A DNA stretch of 33,626 nt from Chloroflexota bacterium (GTDB lineage: Bacteria; Chloroflexota; Anaerolineae; J036; Brachytrichaceae), in NCBI GenBank assembly GCA_023382055.1, contig JAMCQN010000048.1, forward strand, positions 1 through 33,626, read 5' to 3'. The number at the start of each line of letters is the position of its first letter. Position 1 is the stretch's first letter. Positions 16,176 through 23,758 of this stretch are shown here, one piece after another. The notes below the pieces were generated by a model. The model saw only the letters and a program-made list of their open reading frames with translations. It searched no databases and was not told where the DNA came from. Made by a program: the position numbers and the translations under genes.

Positions 16176-17669
16176 ATGATGTCAAACTCATCTGCTCGCG
16201 TCTACCTGGACGCCAACCGTACCATTGGCGAGATCTCCCCCTATCTGTTCAGCGGTTTCGCTGAGCATATGGGGCGCAGTATTTACCAGGGCATCTATGA
16301 CCCGGGATCGCCCAAAGCGGACGAGCGCGGCTTGCGCACAGACGTGATGGCCGCGCTGCGTGAACTGAACTTTCGCATGATCCGTTATCCGGGCGGGAAC
16401 TTTCTGAGCGGGTACAACTGGCTGGACGGCGTCGGCCCGAAGGATCAGCGCCCGCGCCGGCGCGATCTGGCGTGGAAGTCGATCGAGACCAACCAGTTCG
16501 GCACGAACGAATTCATGGAGTTCTGCCGGTTGATCAACACGAAGCCGATGCTGGCCGCAAACCTGGGCGCCGGGACGATCAGCGATGCGGCGGCTCTGGT
16601 TGAGTATGTGAATGCGCCGGCCGGGACGAAGTATGCCGATCTGCGCGTCTCACACGGCTATAAAGACCCTTACGGCGTGGAGTTCTGGTGTCTGGGCAAC
16701 GAGATGGACGGCCCGTGGCAGATCGGGCATCTGGAGATGGACGAGTATGCGCGCAAGGCGCGCGAAGCCGCCAAACTGATGAAGTGGCAGGACCCGTCGA
16801 TCAAGCTGGCGCTGTGCGGTTCGTCCAGCACGCATATGCCGACCTACCCGGAGTGGGATCGCACGGTTCTGGAAGCGTGCTGGGAACAGGTCGATTATCT
16901 GTCGCTGCATTACTACGTGGGCAACCGCGATAACGATACGGCCAGCTACCTGGCGTCCACGGCGCAGTTCGAGAGCCAGATTGACACGCTGGCCGGCACG
17001 TTACAGTATGTGAAGAGCAAGCGGCGCTCGCGGCACAATGTCTATCTGTCCTGGGATGAGTGGAACGTCTGGTACAAGGATCGGCTTGAGAATGGACACT
17101 GGGCCGAGGCGCCGCATCTGATCGAGGAAGTCTATAACCTGGAAGATGCGCTGGTCGTCGCGGAGTGGATGAACGTCTTCCTGCGCAAGTGCGACGTGCT
17201 GAAGATCGCGTGTCTGGCGCAGATCGTGAATGTCATCGCGCCCATCCTGACCACGACCGAGGGCCTGCTGCGCCAGTCGATTTTTTATCCGTTCATGCTG
17301 TTCAGCCGTTATGCGGCGGGCCAGTCGCTCGACGTGCTCACCCAGGCGCCGCTGGCTGAGACAAAACTGTATGGCGATATGCCATTGCTGGACGTCGCAG
17401 CCAGCAACGACCCGGCTTCCGGCGGCAGCGCCGTGTTCCTGGTCAACCGCAGCCAGACCGAATCGCTGGCGACCGAGGTAATCTGGCAGGCGGATGCGCC
17501 GAAGGCAATCAAAGCCGTTTATCAAATGACCGGCGCCGATCCCAAGCTGGCGAATAGTTTCGACCAGGCCGATCTCGTCACACCCAGAACGCTGCCCGGT
17601 ATGCCGATCGACGGTAAAAAGGTGACCGCGCAGTTGCCCCCGCTCTCCTTCACCGTGCTGACCTGCTGA
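16176..17669 (+). CDS. abfA: Alpha-L-arabinofuranosidase, GH51
   Basis: Retaining glycosidase that removes terminal arabinofuranose from arabinan/arabinoxylan oligosaccharides. The 497-aa length fits bacterial intracellular GH51. Landmarks: [33 protein letters not shown], the acid/base glutamate E176 in [10 protein letters not shown] and the nucleophile E295 in SWDEWNVWY; both catalytic residues are present. No signal peptide, so it likely acts on imported oligosaccharides. Two adjacent ATGs (16176 and 16179) are equivalent. No transporter or other glycosidase is adjacent, so it stands alone. A palindrome follows 13 nt after the stop. Confidence 0.95.
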   Translation: MMSNSSARVYLDANRTIGEISPYLFSGFAEHMGRSIYQGIYDPGSPKADERGLRTDVMAALRELNFRMIRYPGGNFLSGYNWLDGVGPKDQRPRRRDLAWKSIETNQFGTNEFMEFCRLINTKPMLAANLGAGTISDAAALVEYVNAPAGTKYADLRVSHGYKDPYGVEFWCLGNEMDGPWQIGHLEMDEYARKAREAAKLMKWQDPSIKLALCGSSSTHMPTYPEWDRTVLEACWEQVDYLSLHYYVGNRDNDTASYLASTAQFESQIDTLAGTLQYVKSKRRSRHNVYLSWDEWNVWYKDRLENGHWAEAPHLIEEVYNLEDALVVAEWMNVFLRKCDVLKIACLAQIVNVIAPILTTTEGLLRQSIFYPFMLFSRYAAGQSLDVLTQAPLAETKLYGDMPLLDVAASNDPASGGSAVFLVNRSQTESLATEVIWQADAPKAIKAVYQMTGADPKLANSFDQADLVTPRTLPGMPIDGKKVTAQLPPLSFTVLTC

Positions 17670-18036
17670 TCTGTGCGACAACGTCAGGCTGGCATCGCCG
17701 CGATGCCAGCCTGACACTCTCGTTGTGCGTGAGGTTGGTGTGCGGCGCGCTCTGGTCGCCTTCGCCGGTCGGCCCGCTGGAGAAGAACCACACCGGGCGC
17801 GTCTTCAGCGCCGCCTCGTTGGCTTCCAGAAACGCGACGGCTTCCTTGCGCCAGCCGCCCACGTAGACAGCGCTGCCCAGCACGACGGCGTCGTAGGCGC
17901 CCGGGTTGCCGACCTTGTTCGCGGGTACGACATCGACCTGCAGCCCTGCGCTACGCAACGTTTGACCTATTTTTTCCGCAATCTCCGCCGTCGCGCCATA
18001 CTTCGTAGCGTAGGCGACCAGTACTTTGTTGTTCAT
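17650..18036 (-). pseudogene. Flavodoxin-like gene, C-terminus lost
   Basis: The first ~95 residues are a normal flavodoxin domain of the HemG/protoporphyrinogen-oxidase-like group: VLVAYATKYGATAEIAEKIG for the FMN phosphate loop, YDAVVLGSAVYVGGWRKEA, and VWFFSSGPTGEGD. Immediately after PTGEGD the sequence loses family character and reads through the palindrome at 17683-17715, stopping inside the 3' end of the GH51 gene. Intact relatives continue for roughly 40-60 residues that include the last FMN-contacting loop and helix. The product is therefore probably non-functional, although a shortened product cannot be excluded. Confidence 0.65.
17683..17715. repeat. Palindromic repeat, GGCTGGCATCG type
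   Basis: Perfect 15-bp arms (left arm GTCAGGCTGGCATCG) with spacer CCG, 13 nt beyond the GH51 stop. On the other strand it forms part of the altered 3' end of the flavodoxin-like gene. Confidence 0.85.
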
Positions 18037-18215
18037 GATGACCTTCGTGTTGTGTTGTCGTCCTGCGTAGCAGGCAACGATGTGCTATTAGCGTCCTTGA
18101 TTGTAAAGGCCCGCTACTTGTTGCTATTGATCTAAAGGATGAGGTGTGTCTGCACCAAAAGTATGAGCTGGATATGACTCGGCTATAAATTTATCGTCCG
18201 CTAAAGATTAGGATG

Positions 18216-19217
18216 TCAGCTTGCCACACTGTAAGAATAATTTAGCCTTATGTCGATGGCTTTATTGTCTAGAACCATTTCTATGGCCAGTGTAAGAGCT
18301 TGTTGACTATCTTCCGCAGTGCAAACTGAGGTTGATTCTTGATGAACTAGTTTGTTTCGTATACTCCTGATCTTGTCAATCCTTCGAAATACCGGTGTTC
18401 GAAGAACACCATTAAGCTCAAGAATATTCGACACAATGCTAATGGTGTAGTCCCTACTTGTTAGATTATCTATTCGTTGACTATTTAACCGCTTACTTCC
18501 ATCATCAAATTGTGTATTACAGGATGATAGGTAACTGTCCCATAATTTTGTGACTTGGGACTCAACGACAAACCACGCCAATATTAAAGATATGTCGTAG
18601 TTGCCGGCTTTGTACTCTGAAAGGCTTTTCGTAATCTGTGCAAGTGGACGAACTAAAGTCTGTTCTTGCAGGACACACTTAAAATCAGATGCTAATTGGT
18701 CAAATACAGCCAAGGGAACACTTCTGCGCCCAACGGTTCTCATTTGATCATATTGAGGATTACCTATCAAGAACCATTCTGCATAATCTGCTACGCCGGT
18801 TGCACCACTATAACTTCTCCACATTTCTTGATCGGCATTGAAGGTAATATGGACAATATCCCTGCGCGTTATCTCAAAAACATTTAGAAGTGCGAGATTC
18901 ATCACCTTCAATATACAGGATTCAAGCAATAATTGAAAACAATTGACGTAATCCATATACTCACGCCACCACATCGTCAACGTATGTAAATCAATGTTCT
19001 CACCCATGTGTCTTGTTGCTTCAAGATTGGGCATTCTTAGTGCCACCAAGCCATCCTCATATACCAGGAATGTAAAATCTGTGGTTCCGTGGGAGTACAC
19101 AATCTGGTGAGGTTTAAGACCATGGAACTGTGAAGGTTCACCATTTTCCAGATTTGGCTCTTTGTTAGCCATGAATTTGGGAGAAGTGTAGAATCCTACA
19201 AACTTTTCTATTGCCAT
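18216..19217 (-). CDS. AT-rich HEPN-like protein of unknown function
   Basis: A 333-aa unrecognised protein in visibly AT-richer DNA than anything around it, with different codon usage (TTA, AAT, ATA, GAT common), suggesting recent transfer. No TM or signal sequence. Near the C-terminus is RIDKIRSIRNKLVHQE, an RX4H motif (R287, H292) like the catalytic motif of HEPN ribonucleases, followed by a helix as in HEPN domains. The N-terminal 200 residues contain no motif I can name. GGGGGA lies about 8 nt before ATG 19217. HEPN proteins of this size occur in toxin-antitoxin, abortive-infection and RNA-processing contexts; a defence role is only a hypothesis. Confidence 0.6.
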   Translation of the reverse strand: MAIEKFVGFYTSPKFMANKEPNLENGEPSQFHGLKPHQIVYSHGTTDFTFLVYEDGLVALRMPNLEATRHMGENIDLHTLTMWWREYMDYVNCFQLLLESCILKVMNLALLNVFEITRRDIVHITFNADQEMWRSYSGATGVADYAEWFLIGNPQYDQMRTVGRRSVPLAVFDQLASDFKCVLQEQTLVRPLAQITKSLSEYKAGNYDISLILAWFVVESQVTKLWDSYLSSCNTQFDDGSKRLNSQRIDNLTSRDYTISIVSNILELNGVLRTPVFRRIDKIRSIRNKLVHQESTSVCTAEDSQQALTLAIEMVLDNKAIDIRLNYSYSVAS

Positions 19218-19320
19218 TAGTGTTTCCCCCACCAAGAAATTCCAGCGCACAGTGTGAAATAGAAGCTTGTTATTGAGACAACTACCATATCAACTTATGT
19301 CACACATAGTCAACTTCTAA

Positions 19321-19398
19321 CATTTCTGAAAGGTGGTCTTAATGTGTTCGATCACTCATGAATGTGTTCCAAATAAAGCACATCATCGGGATTTTCAT
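19321..19398 (-). pseudogene. Remnant of a DUF86/HepT-type HEPN toxin
   Basis: Directly after the MNT gene, at the usual toxin position, an ATG at 19398 is preceded by AAGAGG. With one A restored in the A-run after the ATG the frame reads MKNPDDVLYLEHIHE, and with one more base restored it continues CIEHIKTTF. This closely matches the start of DUF86 HEPN proteins. The homology then ends abruptly where the AT-rich segment begins. As it stands, two single-base lesions and loss of all the rest, including the RX4-6H catalytic motif, make the toxin dead. Confidence 0.5.
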
Positions 19399-19412
19399 AT
19401 AGTGATCGCCTC

Positions 19413-19706
19413 TTACAATATTTGCTGGCATACCTGTCTATGTAAAGCCGTTGTTTCTACAACATCGACTCTGCGATGCAGCAATTCCTCCAGATCCGCA
19501 AACAGCCCGCCCGGGAAAAACGGCGTGGTATCCGCGCCCGCATCGACGATGAAATCCACATCGCTGTCTGGCTGCTGATCGCCGCGAGCGTACGCCCCAA
19601 ACACTCGCACGTTCGCCGCGCCGTGTTTCATCGCTACGCGCAGAATATCCGCCTGTTTCACGCCCAGGCGCTGTTCGAGAGGATCGCTTTTATCGATTAC
19701 GCTCAT
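19413..19706 (-). CDS. MNT-type nucleotidyltransferase antitoxin, probably degenerate
   Basis: A 97-aa minimal nucleotidyltransferase-fold protein of the MNT/HEPN toxin-antitoxin type, in which MNT neutralises HEPN by AMPylation. The active-site block is VFGAYARGDQQPDSDVDFIV; the normal GS of GSX10DXD is GA here (A38), while D49 and D51 remain. The stop at 19413-19415 truncates the family ending: the next codons in frame read EAITI then stop, matching the usual ILxEAxxL terminus, so the TAA looks like a recent nonsense change costing about six residues. The partner toxin downstream is only a remnant. Start taken at ATG 19706; the frame is open to 19727. Confidence 0.7.
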   Translation of the reverse strand: MSVIDKSDPLEQRLGVKQADILRVAMKHGAANVRVFGAYARGDQQPDSDVDFIVDAGADTTPFFPGGLFADLEELLHRRVDVVETTALHRQVCQQIL

Positions 19707-19809
19707 GGCACTGAAAATTATAACCATATGCGCGTGTATCGGTCAGTGCAAGATAGGGGGATTCGTCCATTTATGACAAACCGTGCACATGGTTATCTGC
19801 GGTAAGTGA

Positions 19810-19838
19810 TTGACATCTGGCTTAATCATGTTTATACT
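19810..19838 (+). promoter_or_regulatory. Consensus sigma-70-type promoter for the efflux operon
   Basis: TTGACA at 19810-19815 and TATACT at 19833-19838 with a 17-bp spacer. Predicted transcription start is near 19845, just ahead of the palindromic operator at 19853-19869. Confidence 0.8.
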
Positions 19839-19852
19839 CTTCTGATATTAAT

Positions 19853-19869
19853 AAACCGACGGTCGGTTT
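19853..19869. promoter_or_regulatory. Palindromic TetR operator
   Basis: AAACCGAC-G-GTCGGTTT, perfect 8-bp arms around one base, located between the predicted transcription start and the tetR start codon (ATG at 19874, four bases later). Position and symmetry fit autorepression by the TetR protein encoded next. No Shine-Dalgarno fits between it and the ATG. Confidence 0.8.
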
Positions 19870-19873
19870 AAGC

Positions 19874-20563
19874 ATGGCAAGAACGATCAAAGAACAAGAA
19901 TATGCGGTGAAGCGCAACGAGATTCTCGATGTGGCGGAACGGCTGATGGTGACCAAAGGCTATCAACAGATGACGATTCAGGATGTCCTAGACGGCCTGA
20001 AGATTTCCAAGGGCGCCTTCTACCACTATTTCGACTCCAAGTCCGCGCTGCTGGAGGCGCTCATCGAACGCATCCTGGATCGGGGCATCGAGGCGCTGAC
20101 GCCGATTGCGCAGGACACCCGGACGCCCGCCCTGGAGCGGATCCAGCGTTACTTTGAGACAGCGGCGCGCTGGAAGGCGGCGCAAATGGATTTGATGCTG
20201 GCGCTGTTGCGCATCTGGTACACCGATGACAACGCGATCGTGCGCCAGAAAATGCTGACCAATGGGCTCAAGCGCATTGCGCCCATACTGACCGAGATGA
20301 TCTTACAAGGGGTGAAGGAAGGGGTTTTGAACCCGGCGTATCCCGAACGGGCGGCCGAGGTGGTGATGGTGCTGATGGAGGGCTTCGGGGATTCGCTGGC
20401 TCAGCAGATCCTTTCGCCGGACCCGGCGTCAAAGGATCCGCAGCGCATGGAAACCACGACCGCTGTGTTTACTGATGCGCTCGAACGCATCCTGGGCGCG
20501 CCAAAGAACAGCCTGCATATCGTTGAGTTGGAGACTCTGAAGGCGTGGATGGTCAATCCATAA
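19874..20563 (+). CDS. TetR-family transcriptional repressor
   Basis: A 229-aa repressor, likely controlling the ABC efflux genes that follow. The N-terminal DNA-binding domain (about 12-60) has the canonical TetR pattern: RNEILDVAERLMVTKGYQQM, TIQDVLDGLKISKGAFYHYF and DSKSALLEALIERIL. The C-terminal ligand domain (70-229) is helical and not assignable to a ligand. The operator palindrome 4 nt upstream of the start codon and the consensus promoter before it support negative autoregulation, released by the transported compound (inference). The first permease starts 12 nt after the stop, so they form an operon. Confidence 0.92.
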   Translation: MARTIKEQEYAVKRNEILDVAERLMVTKGYQQMTIQDVLDGLKISKGAFYHYFDSKSALLEALIERILDRGIEALTPIAQDTRTPALERIQRYFETAARWKAAQMDLMLALLRIWYTDDNAIVRQKMLTNGLKRIAPILTEMILQGVKEGVLNPAYPERAAEVVMVLMEGFGDSLAQQILSPDPASKDPQRMETTTAVFTDALERILGAPKNSLHIVELETLKAWMVNP

Positions 20564-20575
20564 GGAGTGTCAAAT

Positions 20576-21805
20576 ATGAGGTTATATCTACGTCTGGCAT
20601 GGCGCAATATCTGGCGCCATCGCCGCCGCACGCTCATCGTCGTCCTGTCGATCGGGTTAACCATGGCGGGGATGATGATGTATGACGGCATCATGAACGG
20701 GTTTCAGGACGGCATATACGCCAATGCGGTCAAAGTACTGGGCGGGAACATTCAGATTCACGCCAGCGGTTACAGCGACCAGGCGGACCAGCTGCCGCTG
20801 CTGTCTATTCCAAATGACCAGGCGGTCGTGGCAGCAGCCCTGGCGCAGCCGGGGGTGCAGGCGGCGGCGCGCCGCATCAACACCGGCGGCTTGGCAACGG
20901 ACCGCGAAGGGGCGTTTCCCGTCACAATCATCGGCATCGAGCCGGACAAGGAATTGCCGGTCAGCCTGATCGCACAGCATGTATCAGCGGGGCGCTACCT
21001 GAATCCGGATGATCAGGACGTGATATTCATCGGCCAGGGGTTGGCCAGTGCGATGGACATCAAAGTAGGAGACCGCATCTCGCTGGTGGGACGCGCCACG
21101 CACGAACAGATGCGCAACCGCACGATGACCGTGGTCGGCATCTATGATGTGGGCCTGACGGATATCGAAAAACGCACTATCTATGTCTCTCTGAAGGAAG
21201 CCCAGGACCTGTATGGCTTGAACGGACAATCCACGGAAGTGGTAGTCACGTTACGCAAGCTGGGCGAGGAATCCGCGGTCATGGCCGCCCTGCGCCCCAG
21301 CCTGAACGGTTACGAAATCACACCATGGCAGACCAATTACCCCGACCTGCAGCAGGCGGTTGAATCCAAGAACGGGGTGATGTACATCTTCAGCGTGATT
21401 ATTCTGTTCATTGTCGGGATCGGCATCCTGAACCTGCTGCTGATGGCCGTCTACGAACGCACCCGCGAGATCGGGTTGATGGGCGCATTAGGCATGAAGC
21501 CGCGCCAGATCTCCACCCTGTTCATCCTTGAAGGCGTCATGATGGGAATGGTAGGCGTGGTATTCGGGGTAGCGCTGGGTGTGCTTTTCAATGCCATGCT
21601 CGGGCAGGTTGGCCTGGACTACAGTCAATTCACGAGCGTGACCGAATACACCGCCCTGATCAGCGGGAAGATTTATCCCACTCTGGGGCTTGAGAATCTA
21701 CCCCTGCGGTCTCTGACGGTGTTGATCATCGCAGTTCTGGCGTCATTCTATCCGGCGCGCGAAGCCGCTCAGAGCGAACCAGCCACAGCCCTGCATTACG
21801 TGTGA
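20576..21805 (+). CDS. ABC transporter permease, FtsX/MacB type (first)
   Basis: A 409-aa permease: N-terminal TM after RLAWRNIWRHRRRTLIVVLSIGL, a large extracytoplasmic MacB-PCD-like domain (about 45-260), and three C-terminal TMs (YIFSVIILFIVGIGILNLLL, the LEGVMMGMVGVVFGVALG region, and LTVLIIAVLASFYPAREAA). The coupling helix region reads ERTREIGLMGALGMKPRQI and the terminal PAREAAQSEPATALHYV is typical of the family. ATG 20576 is chosen because AAGGAG lies 8 nt upstream; an earlier in-frame start at 20567 is less likely. It overlaps the frame of the second permease, with which it probably forms a heterodimer. Confidence 0.9.
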   Translation: MRLYLRLAWRNIWRHRRRTLIVVLSIGLTMAGMMMYDGIMNGFQDGIYANAVKVLGGNIQIHASGYSDQADQLPLLSIPNDQAVVAAALAQPGVQAAARRINTGGLATDREGAFPVTIIGIEPDKELPVSLIAQHVSAGRYLNPDDQDVIFIGQGLASAMDIKVGDRISLVGRATHEQMRNRTMTVVGIYDVGLTDIEKRTIYVSLKEAQDLYGLNGQSTEVVVTLRKLGEESAVMAALRPSLNGYEITPWQTNYPDLQQAVESKNGVMYIFSVIILFIVGIGILNLLLMAVYERTREIGLMGALGMKPRQISTLFILEGVMMGMVGVVFGVALGVLFNAMLGQVGLDYSQFTSVTEYTALISGKIYPTLGLENLPLRSLTVLIIAVLASFYPAREAAQSEPATALHYV

Positions 21806-21813
21806 GGTTCATC

Positions 21814-23040
21814 ATGTTGCAACTACTCAAACTGGCTCTGCGTGACCTCGGGCGCAACCGCCGCCGTTCACTTCTGTCGGCGCTGGCGCTCGGCATCGGA
21901 TTGGCGCTGTTGTTGTTGATGGCCTCCGTCGTCGCAGGCGAAATATACAGTTCATTGGATAGCGCCATCAAAATGCAAAGCGGTCATCTACAGGTGACTG
22001 CCAGGAATTACAACGAAGACAAAGCGAGTCTGGTCTGGGAAGACCTGATTGCGGATCCAGAACAGGTCGCTGCGCAGATTGCGTTGCTGGCGCCGGTGCA
22101 GGTCGCCACACCGCGCCTGTTCGCCAGCGGAATCGCCGCCGTCGGCGACCGATCAGTCGGGGTGCGCATCATCGGCATTGACCCTCCTTCGACAGCCAAT
22201 GCCCCGTTCCGAGACGGCTTGATCAGCGGAGCTTTTCTCACGGCTGATGACCGCCAGGGCATCCTGATCGGACAACCGCTGGCGGAAAAGCTCAACCTGA
22301 AAGCGGGTGAGACGATCAATCTGCTGGCGAACACGTCAAACGGCGATGTGGATCAGCAGCCTTTCGTCGTACGCGGCATTTACACCACCCATACGCCTGG
22401 TTATGATGAGGGCGCTATCTTCATGCCGCTGGCTAAGGCGCAGGCACTCACAAAGACCGAGAACCATGCCAGCACCATCTTCGTCTTGCTCAAGGACCGC
22501 GATCAGACCAGCGCTGTGGCCGCAGCGCTCCGGGGGGACAACTACCATGTTAAAACCTGGGAGGAGATGAATGCCCTGGTGCTGCAGTTCGAGGACTTCG
22601 CCAATGTGTATATCTACGTGTTGTATCTGATCGTCCTCGCTATCACGGCAACAGTCATCATCAACACGCTGATCATGTCGGTCTTTGAGCGCACCCGCGA
22701 GATCGGCATTCTGGCGGCCATGGGGATGAAAGGCAGCCGCATCATGGCGATGTTCTTTACCGAGTCGAGTCTATTGGCCATCGGAGGCATCGTCATAGGG
22801 CTGATCCTGGGTGGTCTGATGGTAGCCTACGCAACCCTGCATGGCTTTTATATCGGCAATTATGGCGTAACGGGCATGCTACTGAGCGATACCATTTACG
22901 GTCGCTTGACCCTCAAGGACACCATTGTGCTGAGCCTGATCGCATACATTGTCAGTTTGCTGGCCGCGCTGTATCCGGCAATGCTGGCTGCGCGCATGGA
23001 GCCCGTCGATGCCCTGCACGGCAGCGGGAAACTGGCCTAA
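21814..23040 (+). CDS. ABC transporter permease, FtsX/MacB type (second)
   Basis: A 408-aa paralogue of the preceding permease with the same layout: one N-terminal TM (LLKLALRDLGRNRRRSLLSA leads into it), an extracytoplasmic domain and three C-terminal TMs. It shares the coupling motif FERTREIGILAAMGMKGSRI and ends YPAMLAARMEPVDALHG. Start set at ATG 21814, with GAGG about 6 nt upstream; the frame also opens with GTG at 21802, overlapping the previous stop. Two tandem paralogues suggest an asymmetric transporter rather than a MacB homodimer. Confidence 0.9.
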   Translation: MLQLLKLALRDLGRNRRRSLLSALALGIGLALLLLMASVVAGEIYSSLDSAIKMQSGHLQVTARNYNEDKASLVWEDLIADPEQVAAQIALLAPVQVATPRLFASGIAAVGDRSVGVRIIGIDPPSTANAPFRDGLISGAFLTADDRQGILIGQPLAEKLNLKAGETINLLANTSNGDVDQQPFVVRGIYTTHTPGYDEGAIFMPLAKAQALTKTENHASTIFVLLKDRDQTSAVAAALRGDNYHVKTWEEMNALVLQFEDFANVYIYVLYLIVLAITATVIINTLIMSVFERTREIGILAAMGMKGSRIMAMFFTESSLLAIGGIVIGLILGGLMVAYATLHGFYIGNYGVTGMLLSDTIYGRLTLKDTIVLSLIAYIVSLLAALYPAMLAARMEPVDALHGSGKLA

Positions 23041-23052
23041 GGAGAACACATT

Positions 23053-23757
23053 ATGGAAGTCGTAAAGGTTGAGAACGTCACACGCACCTTTAAGATCGGC
23101 AATATCGAGACGCAGGCGCTGCGAGATGTCAGTATGACCATTGAGAACGGCGAATTCACCACCCTGGTAGGGCCATCCGGCTCCGGCAAAACCACCCTGC
23201 TGCAGTTGATTGGCTGCCTGGATCAGCCGACCAGCGGGCGGATCTACATCAACGGCAAGGATGTCAGCCGGTTGAACCGCAACCAGCGCGCCGACGTGCG
23301 GCGCGGGACGATCGGCTTTGTCTTTCAGTTCTTCGCCCTGATCCCGACCCTGACGGCTTATGAAAACATCGAGATGCCGCTGCTGCTGGTCGGGATGAAC
23401 GGCGTTGAGCGCCATAAACGGGTGACCCACCTGCTTGAATCGGTCGAAATGACCGAACGCGCGCACCATCGCCCCGATCAACTGAGCGGCGGCCAGCAAC
23501 AACGCGTGGCCGTTGCCCGCGCGCTGGCTACGGAGCCGTCGTTGATCCTGGCCGACGAACCGACCGCCAACCTGGATACGCCCAATGGCGCGCAGGTGAT
23601 GGATATCATGACGCGGCTCAACCAGGAGACCGGCGTGACCTTCGTCTTCGCCACCCACGACCCGCGCGTCATCAAATACGCCCGCCGCGTCATCACGCTG
23701 CGGGATGGCCGCATCATCGAAAATAACGTGGCGCAGAAAGTCGGCGCAGGTGTGTAA
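23053..23757 (+). CDS. ABC transporter ATPase, MacB/LolD type
   Basis: A 234-aa nucleotide-binding subunit driving the two permeases. Motifs in order: Walker [10 protein letters not shown]-loop [18 protein letters not shown], signature [15 protein letters not shown], Walker [13 protein letters not shown] and the H-loop FATHDPRV. The [15 protein letters not shown] segment is characteristic of the MacB/LolD/FtsE-like o228 family of mechanotransmission or efflux ATPases. AAGGAG precedes the ATG by about 8 nt, and the adaptor gene follows after one base. Confidence 0.95.
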   Translation: MEVVKVENVTRTFKIGNIETQALRDVSMTIENGEFTTLVGPSGSGKTTLLQLIGCLDQPTSGRIYINGKDVSRLNRNQRADVRRGTIGFVFQFFALIPTLTAYENIEMPLLLVGMNGVERHKRVTHLLESVEMTERAHHRPDQLSGGQQQRVAVARALATEPSLILADEPTANLDTPNGAQVMDIMTRLNQETGVTFVFATHDPRVIKYARRVITLRDGRIIENNVAQKVGAGV

Positions 23758-23758
23758 G

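Noticed and set aside
11881..17669. A carbohydrate-utilisation cluster joining ThuA-like and GH51 genes
   Set aside because: Five genes on the other strand with unrelated functions separate them, and there is no transporter or regulator of that type between them.
18125..18205. Short minus-strand frame (reading SLADDKFIAESYPAHTF then a stop) below the HEPN-like gene
   Set aside because: It looks coding-like and could be a displaced C-terminus, but it is in another frame, follows stops and has no start, so I could not distinguish it from chance.
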